The notes under the pieces were generated by a model. It saw only the letters and a list, made by a program, of their open reading frames with translations, had not been told where the DNA came from and did not search any database. 64,000 bases of DNA from Euptelea pleiosperma (lineage: Eukaryota; Streptophyta; Magnoliopsida; Ranunculales; Eupteleaceae): the NCBI GenBank assembly GCA_035048495.1, contig CM068553.1:16059190-16123189 (forward strand). Reading direction: 5' to 3'. The translations under genes and the position numbers were made by a program. This document shows positions 23,743-34,845 of the stretch, in pieces (within the stretch, counting starts at the first letter, position 1; each line of letters opens with the position of its first letter).

Positions 23743-25371
23743 GTGGGATTGAATCTTCTCAGTAAGAACTGAGATGACAGGAGTAGGGGATTCTCTGACC
23801 GTGGTTAGCAGAGCCGCAAACTCATTGAGTTTAGCGGGAATGTATCTGAATGGAGCAGACTCCTGCAGATCAGTAATACCGGAATTGTTTGACTCTGAGA
23901 TGAAGTCAGACTCGAAGTGTTCTTGATACTTAGATAATTTATCTTTGAGAGAGTCCTGAATTAGACTCTCTACGGCACACGAGTCATCGATAATATGAAC
24001 GTAGGGTGGTGGGTGAAAACTGTTGACCTCTCCCTCGAGGTTTCCTAATTTGATAGGGATGTTCAAATCCCTACACTCAATATGTTCATCCTTGGTGGGG
24101 AGCGGTAGGTCCAGGACAACAGGAATCCCATGTTCTAGACATGGCTCATCAATAGGAATGTCTGCATCCAGGGCAGAAAAAGAATTATCAAAGATAGAGA
24201 TGGAACTGAGTTCCTCTGTGCTCGGTCTAAAAGTTGGTGCTGTTAAGGGCACCAAAGATTGAGACTCGGGTTCATCACTATTGTTGCACAATCCAAGGGA
24301 GGTGGGGAGGAACGGTAGATCTAGGACAGTTGGGATCCTATGATTGAGACATAGCTCAGTGTCATGGAGATCGACATCAGGGTCAATAGAGGTAGAGTGA
24401 GAAATAGGTTGCTCTGAGGTAGTTTCAAGAAAAAGCACCGAGGATGGATACACTGCCTCCTCAATAGTCTGGCTCGATCTAGGGATGATAACAACTTCTA
24501 TTTCATCCTGGCAGTTCTGGTACTTAATCCAATTGTGCGACTCCTCATTATAAACAGTGGCCATGTCACTCTCCTCAGGATAGGCTATTGGTGGGCCAGT
24601 ACAGTTGACTGCCTCTCTCTCATTTTCTAATTGAACTAGACGTTGCTCCAAGCTCTCCATAGATTGCTGTTGTTGGTGCTCTAGACCTTGGAAATACTGT
24701 TGTTGCTGGGCAATGTACTGAGAGAGAAGGTCCTCTAGACAGGGTTTAGTAGCCAACGAAGGCGGTTCAGCCAAGGGGAGCTGAGGTGCCAACTCTTGAT
24801 TATAGTTCAACTGGGTATGAAAGTTGTAAGGCAGAGTAGAGTCTGGGACTAGCTGCTGACTCTGGAAATCCTAAGGGGCCCACTATTGATCAGAATAGTC
24901 ATTCTGTGGATATGACGGGTACTGGGATTGCAAGTATGGCCAGGCATACTCTCCATTGGGTTGATGGAACCCGAAACGATAATTATCCTGCGGCAATTGC
25001 TGCGGGAGGGCAGACTGTTCCTAACCAAAGTTATGGTGACTCATATTGTCCGGATAATAAGTATTGTCATAGGAGGTCTGCATTGGAGATAGAAAGGTAC
25101 AGACATCTTGCTGGATAGGAGGGTAATATCCTACAGATTGGGAATTGTGCACAGGTTGCTGGACGGCGGCACTAAGGGCAGAGACTGAATTTTTAAGCTC
25201 TTGGAGTATAGAATTGTACTCCGGATCTCGGTGATTATCATACCCTATAGAAGTGTATGAGACTGGAGTATCATGATGATACGCAGAATTGTCATACCAT
25301 TGTTGAGAGTGATCACCTAGATTTTTACAAAAACTATAGTAGGTCTCATACAGAGGCCGTTCATCTGCCAT
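23743..25371 (-). pseudogene. LARD2 gag-like gene, main part
   Basis: One minus-strand frame of 543 codons runs from ATG at 25371 to the A3 insertion, broken only by three TAG codons (25023-25021, 24885-24883, 24873-24871; codons 117, 163, 167). The N-terminal third is rich in Tyr, Asn and Gln. At codons about 213-255 lies the helix LEDLLSQYIAQQQQYF and a Gln-rich coiled coil (LEQRLVQLENE), the usual feature after the nucleocapsid part of Tat/Athila-type gag. A long acidic tail follows, with a repeated unit (CLNHRIPTVLDLP and CLEHGIPVVLDLP). No zinc knuckle, protease or RT is visible. The protein is probably a shortened gag of a non-autonomous element. Each TAG stands where CAG (Gln) is plausible. 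Only the C-terminal tail (20897-21010) lies beyond A3. Confidence 0.68.
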
Positions 25372-26256
25372 CAGAGGAGATAGAGGGGTGCGGTAGACTG
25401 ACTCTCAAATCAAGTCAGTCAAAGGTTAGGATAGGTCCAACCGGGCTTCTACTTGAAAAAGTAAGCCCAAGATTTGGCAAAAAGTTGCCAAAAGGAGACA
25501 CTGGAGTAGTGATCCTAAATGATGCACACCAAGCACAAATAATCTATTCTAAACAATCAGGATATATTTTAGGCATCATCTTGTTAGTTTTGGAGCTAGA
25601 GTAGATTATGACAGTGGGCGGACCGCTGGTTTATCTTTTAGCCACAGGATTAACTGTTTTGCACTCAAAGGTTCTCACCAGGCTACACTCTTCAGAGTGA
25701 ATCCTTTAGTACTAACTCTAGTCAATAACAAGGCAATTCGAAGTCTAGACAGACGTGCGGCACAATGGCTGTCTTAAGTACGTCCCAGACTAACCGGATT
25801 GGTCAAGTGTTTGAGAAAAATGTTCCCTCGGGTTAAGCTAGGGTTGGTGCGTGTTCCTAGTCCACATGCAACTAACCACCGAATAGTCCAAGATGCCACG
25901 TCGAGCTTAGTGTACTTGAGTAGCAGGGACTTATGGGTGTGTTAGACAATAGGGACCCGCACTCATGGTCTTATTTCAATTGGATGTTAAGCAGGTTCGC
26001 TTTGTGTGGATTTTTCCTCGAACACCGGGCTAATTGGCTCTACTTCTTGATTTTTTTATTATAGATGGATCCTGGGGATCAATTTCAGCTGGAGTGATGA
26101 GGTGGGTGATGAAATCCCACCAGTTTCAATTTTGGAGCTAGGTTTGCTCTCTTAGAATTGATTGATTAACGGCCACGCCACGCAAGTCGAATAATATATA
26201 TGCGAAAGCAAATAGACAAGCGGCAATGATTCACCCAAATTGCTCTGTATCGCACT
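25372..26256 (-). other. LARD2 5' leader, truncated
   Basis: Noncoding DNA upstream of the gag-like frame. GGGTGATGAAATCC near 26104 matches the LARD1 leader, where it lies about 530 bp from the PBS. Here the element stops only about 150 bp further, so the PBS and 5' LTR are missing. The last bases on the minus strand (GTGCGATACAGAGC) faintly resemble a tRNA-Met primer site but are not convincing. Confidence 0.5.
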
Positions 26257-26261
26257 CAAGG

Positions 26262-28450
26262 CGAGGATAGAGACTTACCTCCCGTGGGCCACGCCATGGG
26301 GTCACCTCCGTGGGTTAGGGAGGGGTATCCTAATGGGCTTGGGCCCGACTCCACCTCTTTGAGCTTTCGCTCCCTACCCACACTGGATCGTGTTCCTGTA
26401 GAAAAGTTAGATCGCACGGTCTAGGTATTTGGGATTCTATTTGGAAGATCCTTGCCTTTTTAGGGTTCACAGAGCAAGTATTGGATTTAGGCAAGTTTTT
26501 TAATTAATTTCCAAGTTCAAGATGGGTTAAAATTTAGGAATTTCCAGATGGAAAATACCGAGATTAAAAGTTTCCAGAACTGTGAAGATCTTCCATGAAA
26601 GATGTGATTGCGAGATCCCTTACAATTTTGGAAAATTTTCCAAAATTGAAATTCTGCTAGATTTGGGGTATTTCCTTTTGTAGATTTTTCCAAATTCGGA
26701 GGATTTCTAAAGATAGAAATTCCTCTAAAGTGGAAACTTTTAAGAGGGGAAACCCTAATTTAGCAAAGTTTCAAGATTTTAGAATCTTTCCAAAAATTGC
26801 AAATCCTAGATTGGTGATTTCTAAAAATCTGCAGAAGATAAAACCCTAATTTTTTTGAAATTTGATTTTTTATTTTTTTGGTATTTTGCACTTAATCTAG
26901 GGTTTCTAAAAAAACCCTATAACAAGATCTAGCAGTTATTTAGAAAGCAGTAAAATTCCTAAATTATTATAACTTTGCACTCGGCCTTCCGAGGCATTAA
27001 AAATAGTAATTTAAAAAAATGCTAAAAATAACTAAAAATAAAAAATAGAAAGTTTCTCGAAAAGGTCGGGCTATCTAAGTTGAGCAGCTTTCCGCTTCAG
27101 CAACTTTCCAATTCAGTCTTTACGTCCTTTTTCGCACTCCCGTACACCCGAGCGACAACAGCTTGCTATAGGACAGCAGCCTGGTCTTTCACGTGATGAT
27201 GATTGGATACATGGAGGCATGGCTGCAATAGCTATGGCAGCAAATGTACGTCAGCCACAAGTGCTAAGAGATGACGACTAGGATATAGAATATGGAGGGT
27301 TGGGCGGCGAGCGAGAACTCGTAAGGGTTCTCCTTTTGACCTAAGATCATTGGTAGATGATGGGGTGGTCCAAAAAGATCTTATATAGCAGTCTAAAGTC
27401 AAGGAATTCGGGTTCAAGTCCTGATGAATAGGTTGCTGTATTTTGACACGACTCCGAGAGTCAAACGATGGAGGAATTTGTTGTAGTTCGGCTAGGTTTA
27501 GGTATTGAGGGGTGTAGGGTAGGGCCTGATGTGTTAGGTTTTGGTTGAATTAGGGTTGTGTCACAACACCAACACGTGAGGCATAAAATCTAATGAATAA
27601 AAACAAAGTGGAATGAAATTTGGGCGGTGATGAGTTGAATTTCTTTTGATTTTTGTGTAAGGCTGGGATGGTTTAATGAAACCCAAACCACGTGAATGCA
27701 AAAGGAGGGAAAGGAAATTGATAAAATAATAAAAGTTTAGTTAAAGTAAGAATAAAATAATGAAGGGAGTGAATAAAATAATGAAGTTTAGTTAAAGTAT
27801 GAATAAAATAATGAGGTAGTGAATAAAATAATGAAGGGAGGATCCCAAGTTTTGAAAGGTCACGGTCATGGGGTCCAAGTTGGTTGAATATATTATAATG
27901 TTAATAAAAATGGGTTGGTTTTATATGTAAGTGTATAATGGGTTAGATATACATTAATACAAGCATATCCATATACTTAGTAGTTAATTATGAGTAATGG
28001 GTCACCCATTAATTATATAATGCATGCATAATAACGTGATCATACATCTCATAGTAATTTAGTAACTTATTGTATATAACCTATACTATAGGGGTGATGT
28101 ACATGCATTATCATAATGTACTCACATATGTACGTATACGAAGACCTAAGATAATATAATTAGTTTTTAAAAATATTGTTATTAAAATATTCTAATCTTA
28201 TTTAAATATTATTTAAAACATATTGGACCCAAAACGGTCCCAAAAATTACACGTGTCCCACTATGCCCATGTGGGCCCGCATTGGTAGGCCCCAAGACTC
28301 TAAAATTCAATTTTCTCGGAAATGGCCGAAATTGTACATAGTTGTTCTAGAAGTTAACATAAGGCTTCTAATGAAGAAAAAAAGAGTGAAAAAGAGTAGA
28401 AAATTCTATATGGACCAAAATATTCCTTTAAGGGTTTTCAAGGTTTTACA
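26262..28450 (-). mobile_element. Del/Tekay-like LTR (B1), U3 half
   Basis: Resumes after CAAGG (26257-26261) with CGAGGATAGAGACTTACC, like the ACTTACC blocks of B2 and B3. It ends AAGGTTTTACA, which on minus is the LTR start TGTAAAACCTTGAAAACCC (TGTAATACCCTG in B2). The outer duplication GATTC follows at 28451-28455. It contains AT-rich DNA, a short direct-repeat block (27700-27850) and GTGGGCCCGC near 28270, but no gene. Confidence 0.7.
27700..27850. repeat. GAATAAAATAATGA direct repeats
   Basis: The words GAATAAAATAATGAAGGGAGTG or GAATAAAATAATGAGG recur four to five times, with GTTTAGTTAAAGTA in between, giving a short local duplication in the B1 U3 region. Confidence 0.8.
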
Positions 28451-28455
28451 GATTC

Positions 28456-28890
28456 ATAGCGTTGATTCAGAGGACGTGGACGCATCGGCAGTAGGCCTTG
28501 GCTAAGGTTGAAGCTGCATTTGCAACGATGCTGTGTAGGTAACCTTTTTTTTGTTTAACTTTCCAGTTAGTGATACTTTCCAACTGGACGTGGTCCCGTG
28601 GTTTTCCTTGGCTAAGGTTTCTACGTAAAAACTCTTTATTTTGTGGATGTTTAATTGTTGTTCCCCTAAATCTATTGATTAGATCAAATGACGAAAAGAT
28701 AATATACCACGGAGGCATATTTGATTTGCGTCGGTTGTGATAATCCTTTTATCAGTCAACTAAGACATGCGAGTTTACCACCCTACCTTGACCAGTAAAC
28801 TTGTGATAGTTTAGATTAATTTTTGAATAACCTAATCACCCTTCCCTTCTAGGTATTTTTGATTAACAAGAACGGACCGATTATTTTTCA
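28456..28890 (+). mobile_element. Family C copia-like LTR (C1), 3' part
   Basis: After GATTC the family C sequence continues (GCGTTGATTCAGAGGACG, GGCCTTGGCTAAGGTTG, GTTAGTGATACTTTCC). It contains the copia-style CACCCTTCCCTTCTAGGTAT block near 28846 and ends GAACGGACCGATTATTTTTCA. Together with 14112-15194 it makes a full LTR of about 1.5 kb. The base after the end is not a tRNA-Met primer site, so C1 may also be solo. Confidence 0.78.
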
Positions 28891-28956
28891 GCCACGATCG
28901 ATCAAATCAATAAGAATAAACTAAATCATGACCAAATTAATCTATAATGAAGATCT
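28891..28956 (-). mobile_element. Del-like LTR (B3), middle fragment
   Basis: Short AT-rich piece between C1 and A5. It ends in GATCT (28952-28956), the duplication of A5, so it is continuous with 30818 onward (the ACTTACCTT block of a family B LTR). Confidence 0.5.
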
Positions 28957-30817
28957 TGATATTCGTTCAAAAGTGCTTATTTTAAGCCACTATCCTTTTT
29001 GCGGTATCACATTCTCCTACTTAAAACTTCTCTTTTTGTCGAGTTTCAACGTAAGAGTTTTTTCCATTGCGTAGAATACATTCTTTAGACGAAAATCTAC
29101 TATTCGCATGAATTAAATATACTTTGGGAAGTCAAAATGTAAACTCGTTTTGATTAAGTCTCATTAAGTGCTTTTTCTATCGCAGAGACACCAATCGGAT
29201 GATTTTGATGGAATGCGGGCCCACAACTGACTGCCAGAGTCTAGGATCAGAGCTCAAGAGTCAACAGGCTGAGGATAAGAAGATTCATGCCAAATGTTGG
29301 GAGAGCCAGAGAGTCGAAAAAGCCTGAGAAAAAATCAAGAAAGAAGGAGAGCCAAGCGCCCCGAGAAGAGACTAAGAAGATTAAAGCTTAATCAACTAAC
29401 CCAAGACAACGGCTTGCTTAGTTGGAAAAGCTTGCAGAAGACCAAGTCAAAGACCAGGGTTCAAGACCCTCTACTTGCATTTTTCTCCTAATTATATTAT
29501 TTTCTCTCTCCACTCCCCATCATTCTATCCTAACGCCAGTATTATCCCATACTCTGGCCGATCATCACTCTTCATTTCCTCAATTTAGAATCCTTGGCCA
29601 ATCATCACCACCATCGCTCACCAACATCTTCACTATCCGATCATCCACTCGCTCATCCATCCAATCAACCATTAAATTTCCATCATCACACCCATTCACC
29701 ATGCGATCGCCACATGAATCTACAAGATAAACGGTTATTCGAGAGAAGGTGATTTTAGCATGCATGGGTGGTGTATCCATCAAGGGCCCACCAAAATGGA
29801 TGATCTAGATCACAAATGCATTAGAAATATTATTTTTTCAAAACAGAAAGATTTTCTTTCGGATTTAAAAAGATTTTGGAAAGATATAATTGATTTTGAT
29901 TTTTAAAAGAAATTTTCTTTCATAAAAAGAATGTTTACTTTTACATAAGAGAGTTGACATGTGGTTTTGAAAACTGACAAGCTCGAAACATGTTAAAAAT
30001 ATTTTCTTTACAAGAAAAGTCCAAAACTTTGAAGAAAAATAAAATTTCTTACAAAAAAGAAATTTTGTCTCTAAAGAAACTTTTCAAAAAGCAATAAAAT
30101 GTGGTCTTAAAATTATAAAGATAGTTTTGGAATAGAAATATTTCTAAAAAAAGATAAATTGGCATTAACCCACAAATGGCACTCTCTCCCTATAAAAGAC
30201 CACTCATGGCTCATTCCCCTTAGGTTCCCCCTCTAATTCCCATCTCTTTCTTACTTTCTCCCTTAGTACAAAAGAAAAAAAAAGGTAAAATAAAAATAAA
30301 AATAAAAAAATTGGCGTCTCTACCTTCCCTTGTCCATCGAACAGCTCCATCATCTTCTTCTCAATACAGGTCCAAGAACAATGGTTTGTTCTCCTATTCT
30401 CCTTCTCTATCTCTTTCTCTCTAATATCTTCTTTTATAACTTTCTAGTTAAGTTTTTATTTGCTTTATTTATTTAAGTATTTTTAATTCAAGCATTGTAA
30501 GTTATAGTTTTTTTTAATAAATGAAGTTTACTTTGACATTTTATTTTCTGTTATTACATATTTATATTCTTTTATTAATGCTATAGGTATTCCCCTCCTA
30601 TAAAAAAATATTTTAAAAATAATTTTTCACCATTCTCATCTCTCCACCATTTCCTTGCTTGTTTTCTTTAATGTTACTTCTCTAACCCCAGTGCGGATTC
30701 GACATCCGACATGCTACTGTACAAATTTGCATTTTTGTAGATTTTTAAGTGAATCGGATCATTGAAAATGTGTTGAGCCAAGGGTTTTCGTCCAACGACT
30801 AGAAAAACCTTGTTTCA
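28957..30817 (+). mobile_element. Family A solo LTR (A5), TSD GATCT
   Basis: TGATATTCGTTCAAAAGTGC start and CTTGTTTCA end, with perfect duplication GATCT at 28952-28956 and 30818-30822. TATAAAAG lies at 30191-30198 and AATAAA at 30516-30521, defining U3, R and U5. The conserved CAGTGCGGATTCGACATCCG block is near 30690. At 1861 bp this is the shortest full copy; it lacks the long TTC tract and palindromes of A4 and A6 but shares a 3' half with A8. Confidence 0.9.
30191..30198 (+). promoter_or_regulatory. TATA box of LTR A5
   Basis: TATAAAAG in CCCTATAAAAGACCAC, some 320 bp before AATAAA (30516-30521). The A8 copy has TATAAATA at 50927-50934 and AATAAA at 51251-51256 with the same spacing. Confidence 0.65.
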
Positions 30818-32436
30818 GATCTCCCATTACATAATGAAAGGAAAATAAAAACTTGAAAATACACTTACCTTAAGCTTTCTTTAACTTTAATAGAGATTGA
30901 AAATTTCTTCAAATCTTAAAGTTGTCGGATCGTACTCTCCTCTGAGTACGTTGTTCTACTTGGTGTCCCCTTCTAGCTCAAGTTCGATCAAAATTCAGAT
31001 GAAGGTTTAATGGAGGTTTTTTACTTCTTTAATGGAGTTTGGGTTTGTGATAACTTTCAAGCTCCTAATTAAGGCTTTCTTAAATAGGTTTAGGAAGTAA
31101 TCCTTAGAGTTTCTATTTTAAGTAAAATTCATAACTCCCAAATGGGTAACTTTTTCAACCCTCAAAAACTCATATTTTTTATTAATGGTAGGTTAAAAAT
31201 GGGCCTTGTGGTATGTTAAAAATGGGCCCAAGGCCCGTAGGTATCAACTAAGCTTTATTTAAGGTTATTTTTAAGTCCAAATGGTCTTTAAATTGGCCCT
31301 ACGGGCCCATCCAACAATTGTAACTTAATTAATTATGTAATTACTAATATTAACAATTTAAACACTTTGTAATTACCATTATGTCATATTCTCTCAAAAG
31401 GTAATGATATGTGGGTCCAATATTATATATTATAACATAATAATACACAATAATAATGTATTAATTCAAATAAACTATCTTATATAGTTTAAAATTTTAT
31501 ACAATAAGGTATTGTCACATGTCACGTATACGTAAATTACATAGAATAATTTAAGTACACGAAAAGATCAGAAAAAATGTTCATAGTCCCAGAAACGTGT
31601 CAAGCTAACATCGGATTGACCGAAAAAGTGATTTGCAGGGTCCCGCACTCATAATAAATTATTAAAACACATTTAAGTATTATTTCTTGGATTATAAAAT
31701 TGACGAGAAAATTCAAAAATAATAAAAATATTATTTTTGCCAAAATCTCCCGCTAAGGTTCTTATGTCTCGGGAAATGTTCTAAATTTAAACTATCTTAT
31801 ATAGTTTAAAATTTATACAATAAGGTATTGTCGCATGTCACGTACACGTAAATTACATAGAATAATTTAAGTACACGAAAAGATCAAAAAAAATGTTCAT
31901 AGTCCTGAAAACGTGTCAAGCTAACATCGGATTGACCGAAAAAGTGATTTGTGGGTCCCGCACTCATAATAAATTATTAAAACACATTTAAATATTATTT
32001 TTTGGATTATAAAATTGACGAGAAAATTCAAAAATAATGAAAATATTATTTTTGCCAAAATCTCCCGCTAAGGTTCTTATGTCTCGGGAAATGTTCTTAA
32101 TTTCTCAAGGTGGCAATGGTAGTTTAGGAATTAATATTTTTGATGTTCTAGGCCCACAAAATAATTTTTCTATAAAAGTTTAAGAATGTTAGCTAAGGCA
32201 AGAAAAGGCCCCTTACAACATCTAGGTATCTTTCGAAAGGCTGAAATAAGGCCTAAGGTGTGGGATGCACAAAACCCTAATTTTTCAATGTTGTTGGAAT
32301 GAAACCAAATTAAATACACATACTCATACATAAAATTTAATCATAAAAATAATATCAAGAGTCTGAAAAAGGATCAGGTTTTCATTCTTAGGTGAATTTA
32401 CCATAATACCCTAGAACAAAAGTTTTAGGTATTACA
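30818..32436 (-). mobile_element. Del-like LTR (B3), U3 part
   Basis: Shares with B2 the ACTTACCTT block and the GGGCCYAAGGCCCGTAGGTATCAAC / GGCCCTACGGGCCC region (compare 42425-42530), and ends GGTATTACA at 32436, the family B end. On minus this is TGTAATACC. It contains a 317-bp tandem duplication. Its left part was cut by A5 and C1. Confidence 0.68.
31471..32101. repeat. 317-bp tandem duplication
   Basis: The unit from TAAACTATCTTATATAG to CTCGGGAAATGTTCT occurs twice head to tail (31471-31787 and 31788-32101) with very few differences, so it is a recent duplication inside the B3 U3 region. Confidence 0.92.
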
Positions 32437-33438
32437 CACTAGATCTCAAGAAGATTTCAGAAATGATCATGTAGAGAATTCTGAAACTCCTATAATGGGG
32501 ATTTTGACGACTCAGCTGTAAGTGTCAGAAAACTGTATGAGGAGTCAATAAAACTCATCAAAGCCAATAAGAAGTTAACTGAAAGAGTCAAAATTTTGGA
32601 CTCTGAGAATAGGGCTTTGCAACTGACCACTGAAACATTAAAAGTGTTAATTGATCAATATGAACAAGAGAACAAGGCTCTTATTAAAAGAAATGAGTTC
32701 CTGGAATGTTAATTACAAACTTGTGTTTCAAACAAGGAATCCCTTGATAATGAAATTCTTAAACTGAAAAGGGATATGTCTTGTTTCTCATCAAGCACTA
32801 GGCAGCTTGATAGAATACTTCAAGTGGGAAAGTATTATGGTGATAATAGTGACTTGGGTTACAAATCTAACCAAGACTCTGCATCAACTTCTAAGACTCA
32901 GTTTGTAAAAGCTAGAGTTGCTCCCACTCCCATTATTGACCAAATTAAAACTACAAAAAATAATCACTTCTATGCGTATTGTAAAGGTTTGGGTCATGTT
33001 ATCCAGGACTGTCTAAAACTGAGAAAAGGAAACCAAATGACTTCTAAGATGAATAATTCTATTGGGAAAAAAGTTAACTTCACTCAGAAAATAAGCAGAA
33101 GTACTATCTTCTAAAGGAAATTAAAATGTCTCATAATTGGAATAATCTAACTAATAAGATGAAAGACCTACTGAAAAGGTCAAAGATCTTGAGCAGGAAA
33201 ATTGAATCCCCTGAAAAACTCAAAAGTCCTCGGAGTTGTATGACTGAAAAGAGGATTGAACCCAAGAGAAAGGTTCCACCCACAAAGATAAAATCCATTT
33301 GGGTAAGGAAGGATTTTAGGTGCAATGCCAACATCACTGGCAAGAAAAAAAATTAAGGGTAGCACCTGGCTACTAAACAGTGGATGTTCGAGGCATGTTA
33401 CCGAGAACATGAAAATGTTCATTTCTTTTGAAGTCCTT
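32437..33438 (+). pseudogene. Sirevirus-like copia gag/protease remnant, 5' part
   Basis: Broken gag of a Ty1/copia element. From about 32500 to 32760 a heptad-rich coiled coil (KLTERVKILDSENRAL, DQYEQENKALI) is read, with a TAA at 32709. Then SSSTRQLDRILQVGK and LGYKSNQDSASTSKTQFVKA match the conserved gag segment before the nucleocapsid. A zinc-knuckle follows near 32970-33015 (YAYCKGLGHVIQDC): the pattern is CX2CX4HX4C but the first Cys is Tyr. After a frameshift in an A-run near 33345 the protease start reads STWLLNSGCSRHVTENMKMF; the usual catalytic DSG is NSG. The sequence is cut at 33438 by A6 and resumes at 36128. Integrase and RT are absent. Confidence 0.78.
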
Positions 33439-34474
33439 TGATATTCGCTTAAAAGTGCGTATTTTCCACTGTTATCTTTAAGCGTTTTCACACTCTCCTA
33501 CGCTAAAATGCTCTATTTATCTACTTTTCTATGTAAGAGTCTCTTTTGTTGCGTAGAACGCACTTTTTGGACGAAATGGTATATTTGCATGTATTAAATA
33601 CATTTTCGAAAGTCTAGACATTGAGTCTTTCTGATAAAATCCATTACGTGCTTCTTCTATCGCAGGAAACCCCGATGGGACAATTCTCGAGACTTGCGAG
33701 CCCACTTGATCAGGAAAGCCCATTATCAAAGCTTAAAGAACCCACATGCTATGACTAGAAGATATGGGCCAAATATGGGCTGAATAAGAGGACCAAAAAG
33801 CTGGCCCAAAGAATGAAGAGAGCAGGAAAGCCAATGACTAAGAGACGGACCAAAGCGTTTAAAGCCACATGAGTCAGCAAGGAATGATAGTCTACTCTAC
33901 TGGAGAAACGTGAGGATGGTTACAGTGAAGACCAGGGTTCTAGACCCTCTGCAAATACTTTTATCTTCATTTTCTAATATTTTCTCTCTCATCTCTCCTT
34001 ATTCTCTCTCTCTTCATCTCTCGATCCTCGAATCTACTGACCTAACCCCAGAACTCCTGTCCATTGGCTCTGTCTCATCTCCCTTAGCTTTCTGACCGTT
34101 AGATCTTCAATCGGACCGTTGGATCTTCCACCGGACCGTTGGATCTCTCTAGATCCGTCGATCTACCAATCTGGGTCCCAATCAAGTCACCATCCATCCG
34201 ATCGCCATCAGATTGTCTGTCACATCATCTTGTGAGACGATGGACATCATCATTCCATGTGGGCCAGTAGCCGGGCCCATCATCATCGACCCGCTGTCCG
34301 ACCATTTAGTGGACCCCGTGATTTTCAAAATAATTTTAATTAAATTTTAAAAAATGGGGGGTCCACTAAATGGGGAAATTCCCCGAAGAAAAGTAGTGTT
34401 TTACTTTAAAAAAAAAAAAATTTATTTTTCTTATTTTTTATTTTCAAAAAAATCCCTATATGGAAATAGGGAGC

Positions 34475-34482
34475 TTTAAAAG
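34475..34482 (+). promoter_or_regulatory. TATA-like box of LTR A6
   Basis: TTTAAAAG in GGGAGCTTTAAAAGGGGAAGG. The same word order (GGGAGC...TATA-like...GGGG) is found in A4 and A8, which supports it as the core promoter. Confidence 0.5.
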
Positions 34483-34594
34483 GGGAAGGAGAAGGGTTCG
34501 TTCGAACCCTAATCCCCCTCCTTTCTTCTCTTTTCTCTCCCCAAACTCTTCCCCCCCGACGTCTTCCCTTTTTCCGCTCGTTCTTCTCCTTTTC

Positions 34595-34845
34595 TTCTTC
34601 TTGTTTTTTCTCTTCTTCTTCTTCTTCTTCATTTACCGGCCGGAGTTGCAGAACTCCGCCGCTCCTTCTTCTGCTTCTTCTTCTTCCGCTTCTTCTTCTT
34701 CTTCTTCTTCTTCTTCTTCTTCTTCTTCTTCTTCTTCTTCGTCATCTTCTTCTTCTCCTTCCCTTGCTCCTCATCTTCTTGTTCTTCTTCTTCTTCATCT
34801 TCATGCTAAATCTGTCTGCCGGAGTTGCCGCCTGCAACTCCGGCC
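34595..34845. repeat. TTC microsatellite with CCGGAGTTGC palindromes
   Basis: TTC triplets fill most of 34595-34800. Palindromes at 34638-34660 and 34819-34843 (arms CCGGAGTTGC / GCAACTCCGG) sit near both sides. The arrangement mirrors 1469-1815 in A1. Confidence 0.85.

Noticed and set aside
26241..26256. tRNA-Met primer-binding site for LARD2
   Set aside because: The likeness to TGGTATCAGAGC needs an insertion and further mismatches, and no LTR end precedes it.
15195..28450. A complete two-LTR Del element
   Set aside because: The two end pieces hold different halves (R-U5 and U3) that do not overlap, so they are one split LTR rather than two LTRs.
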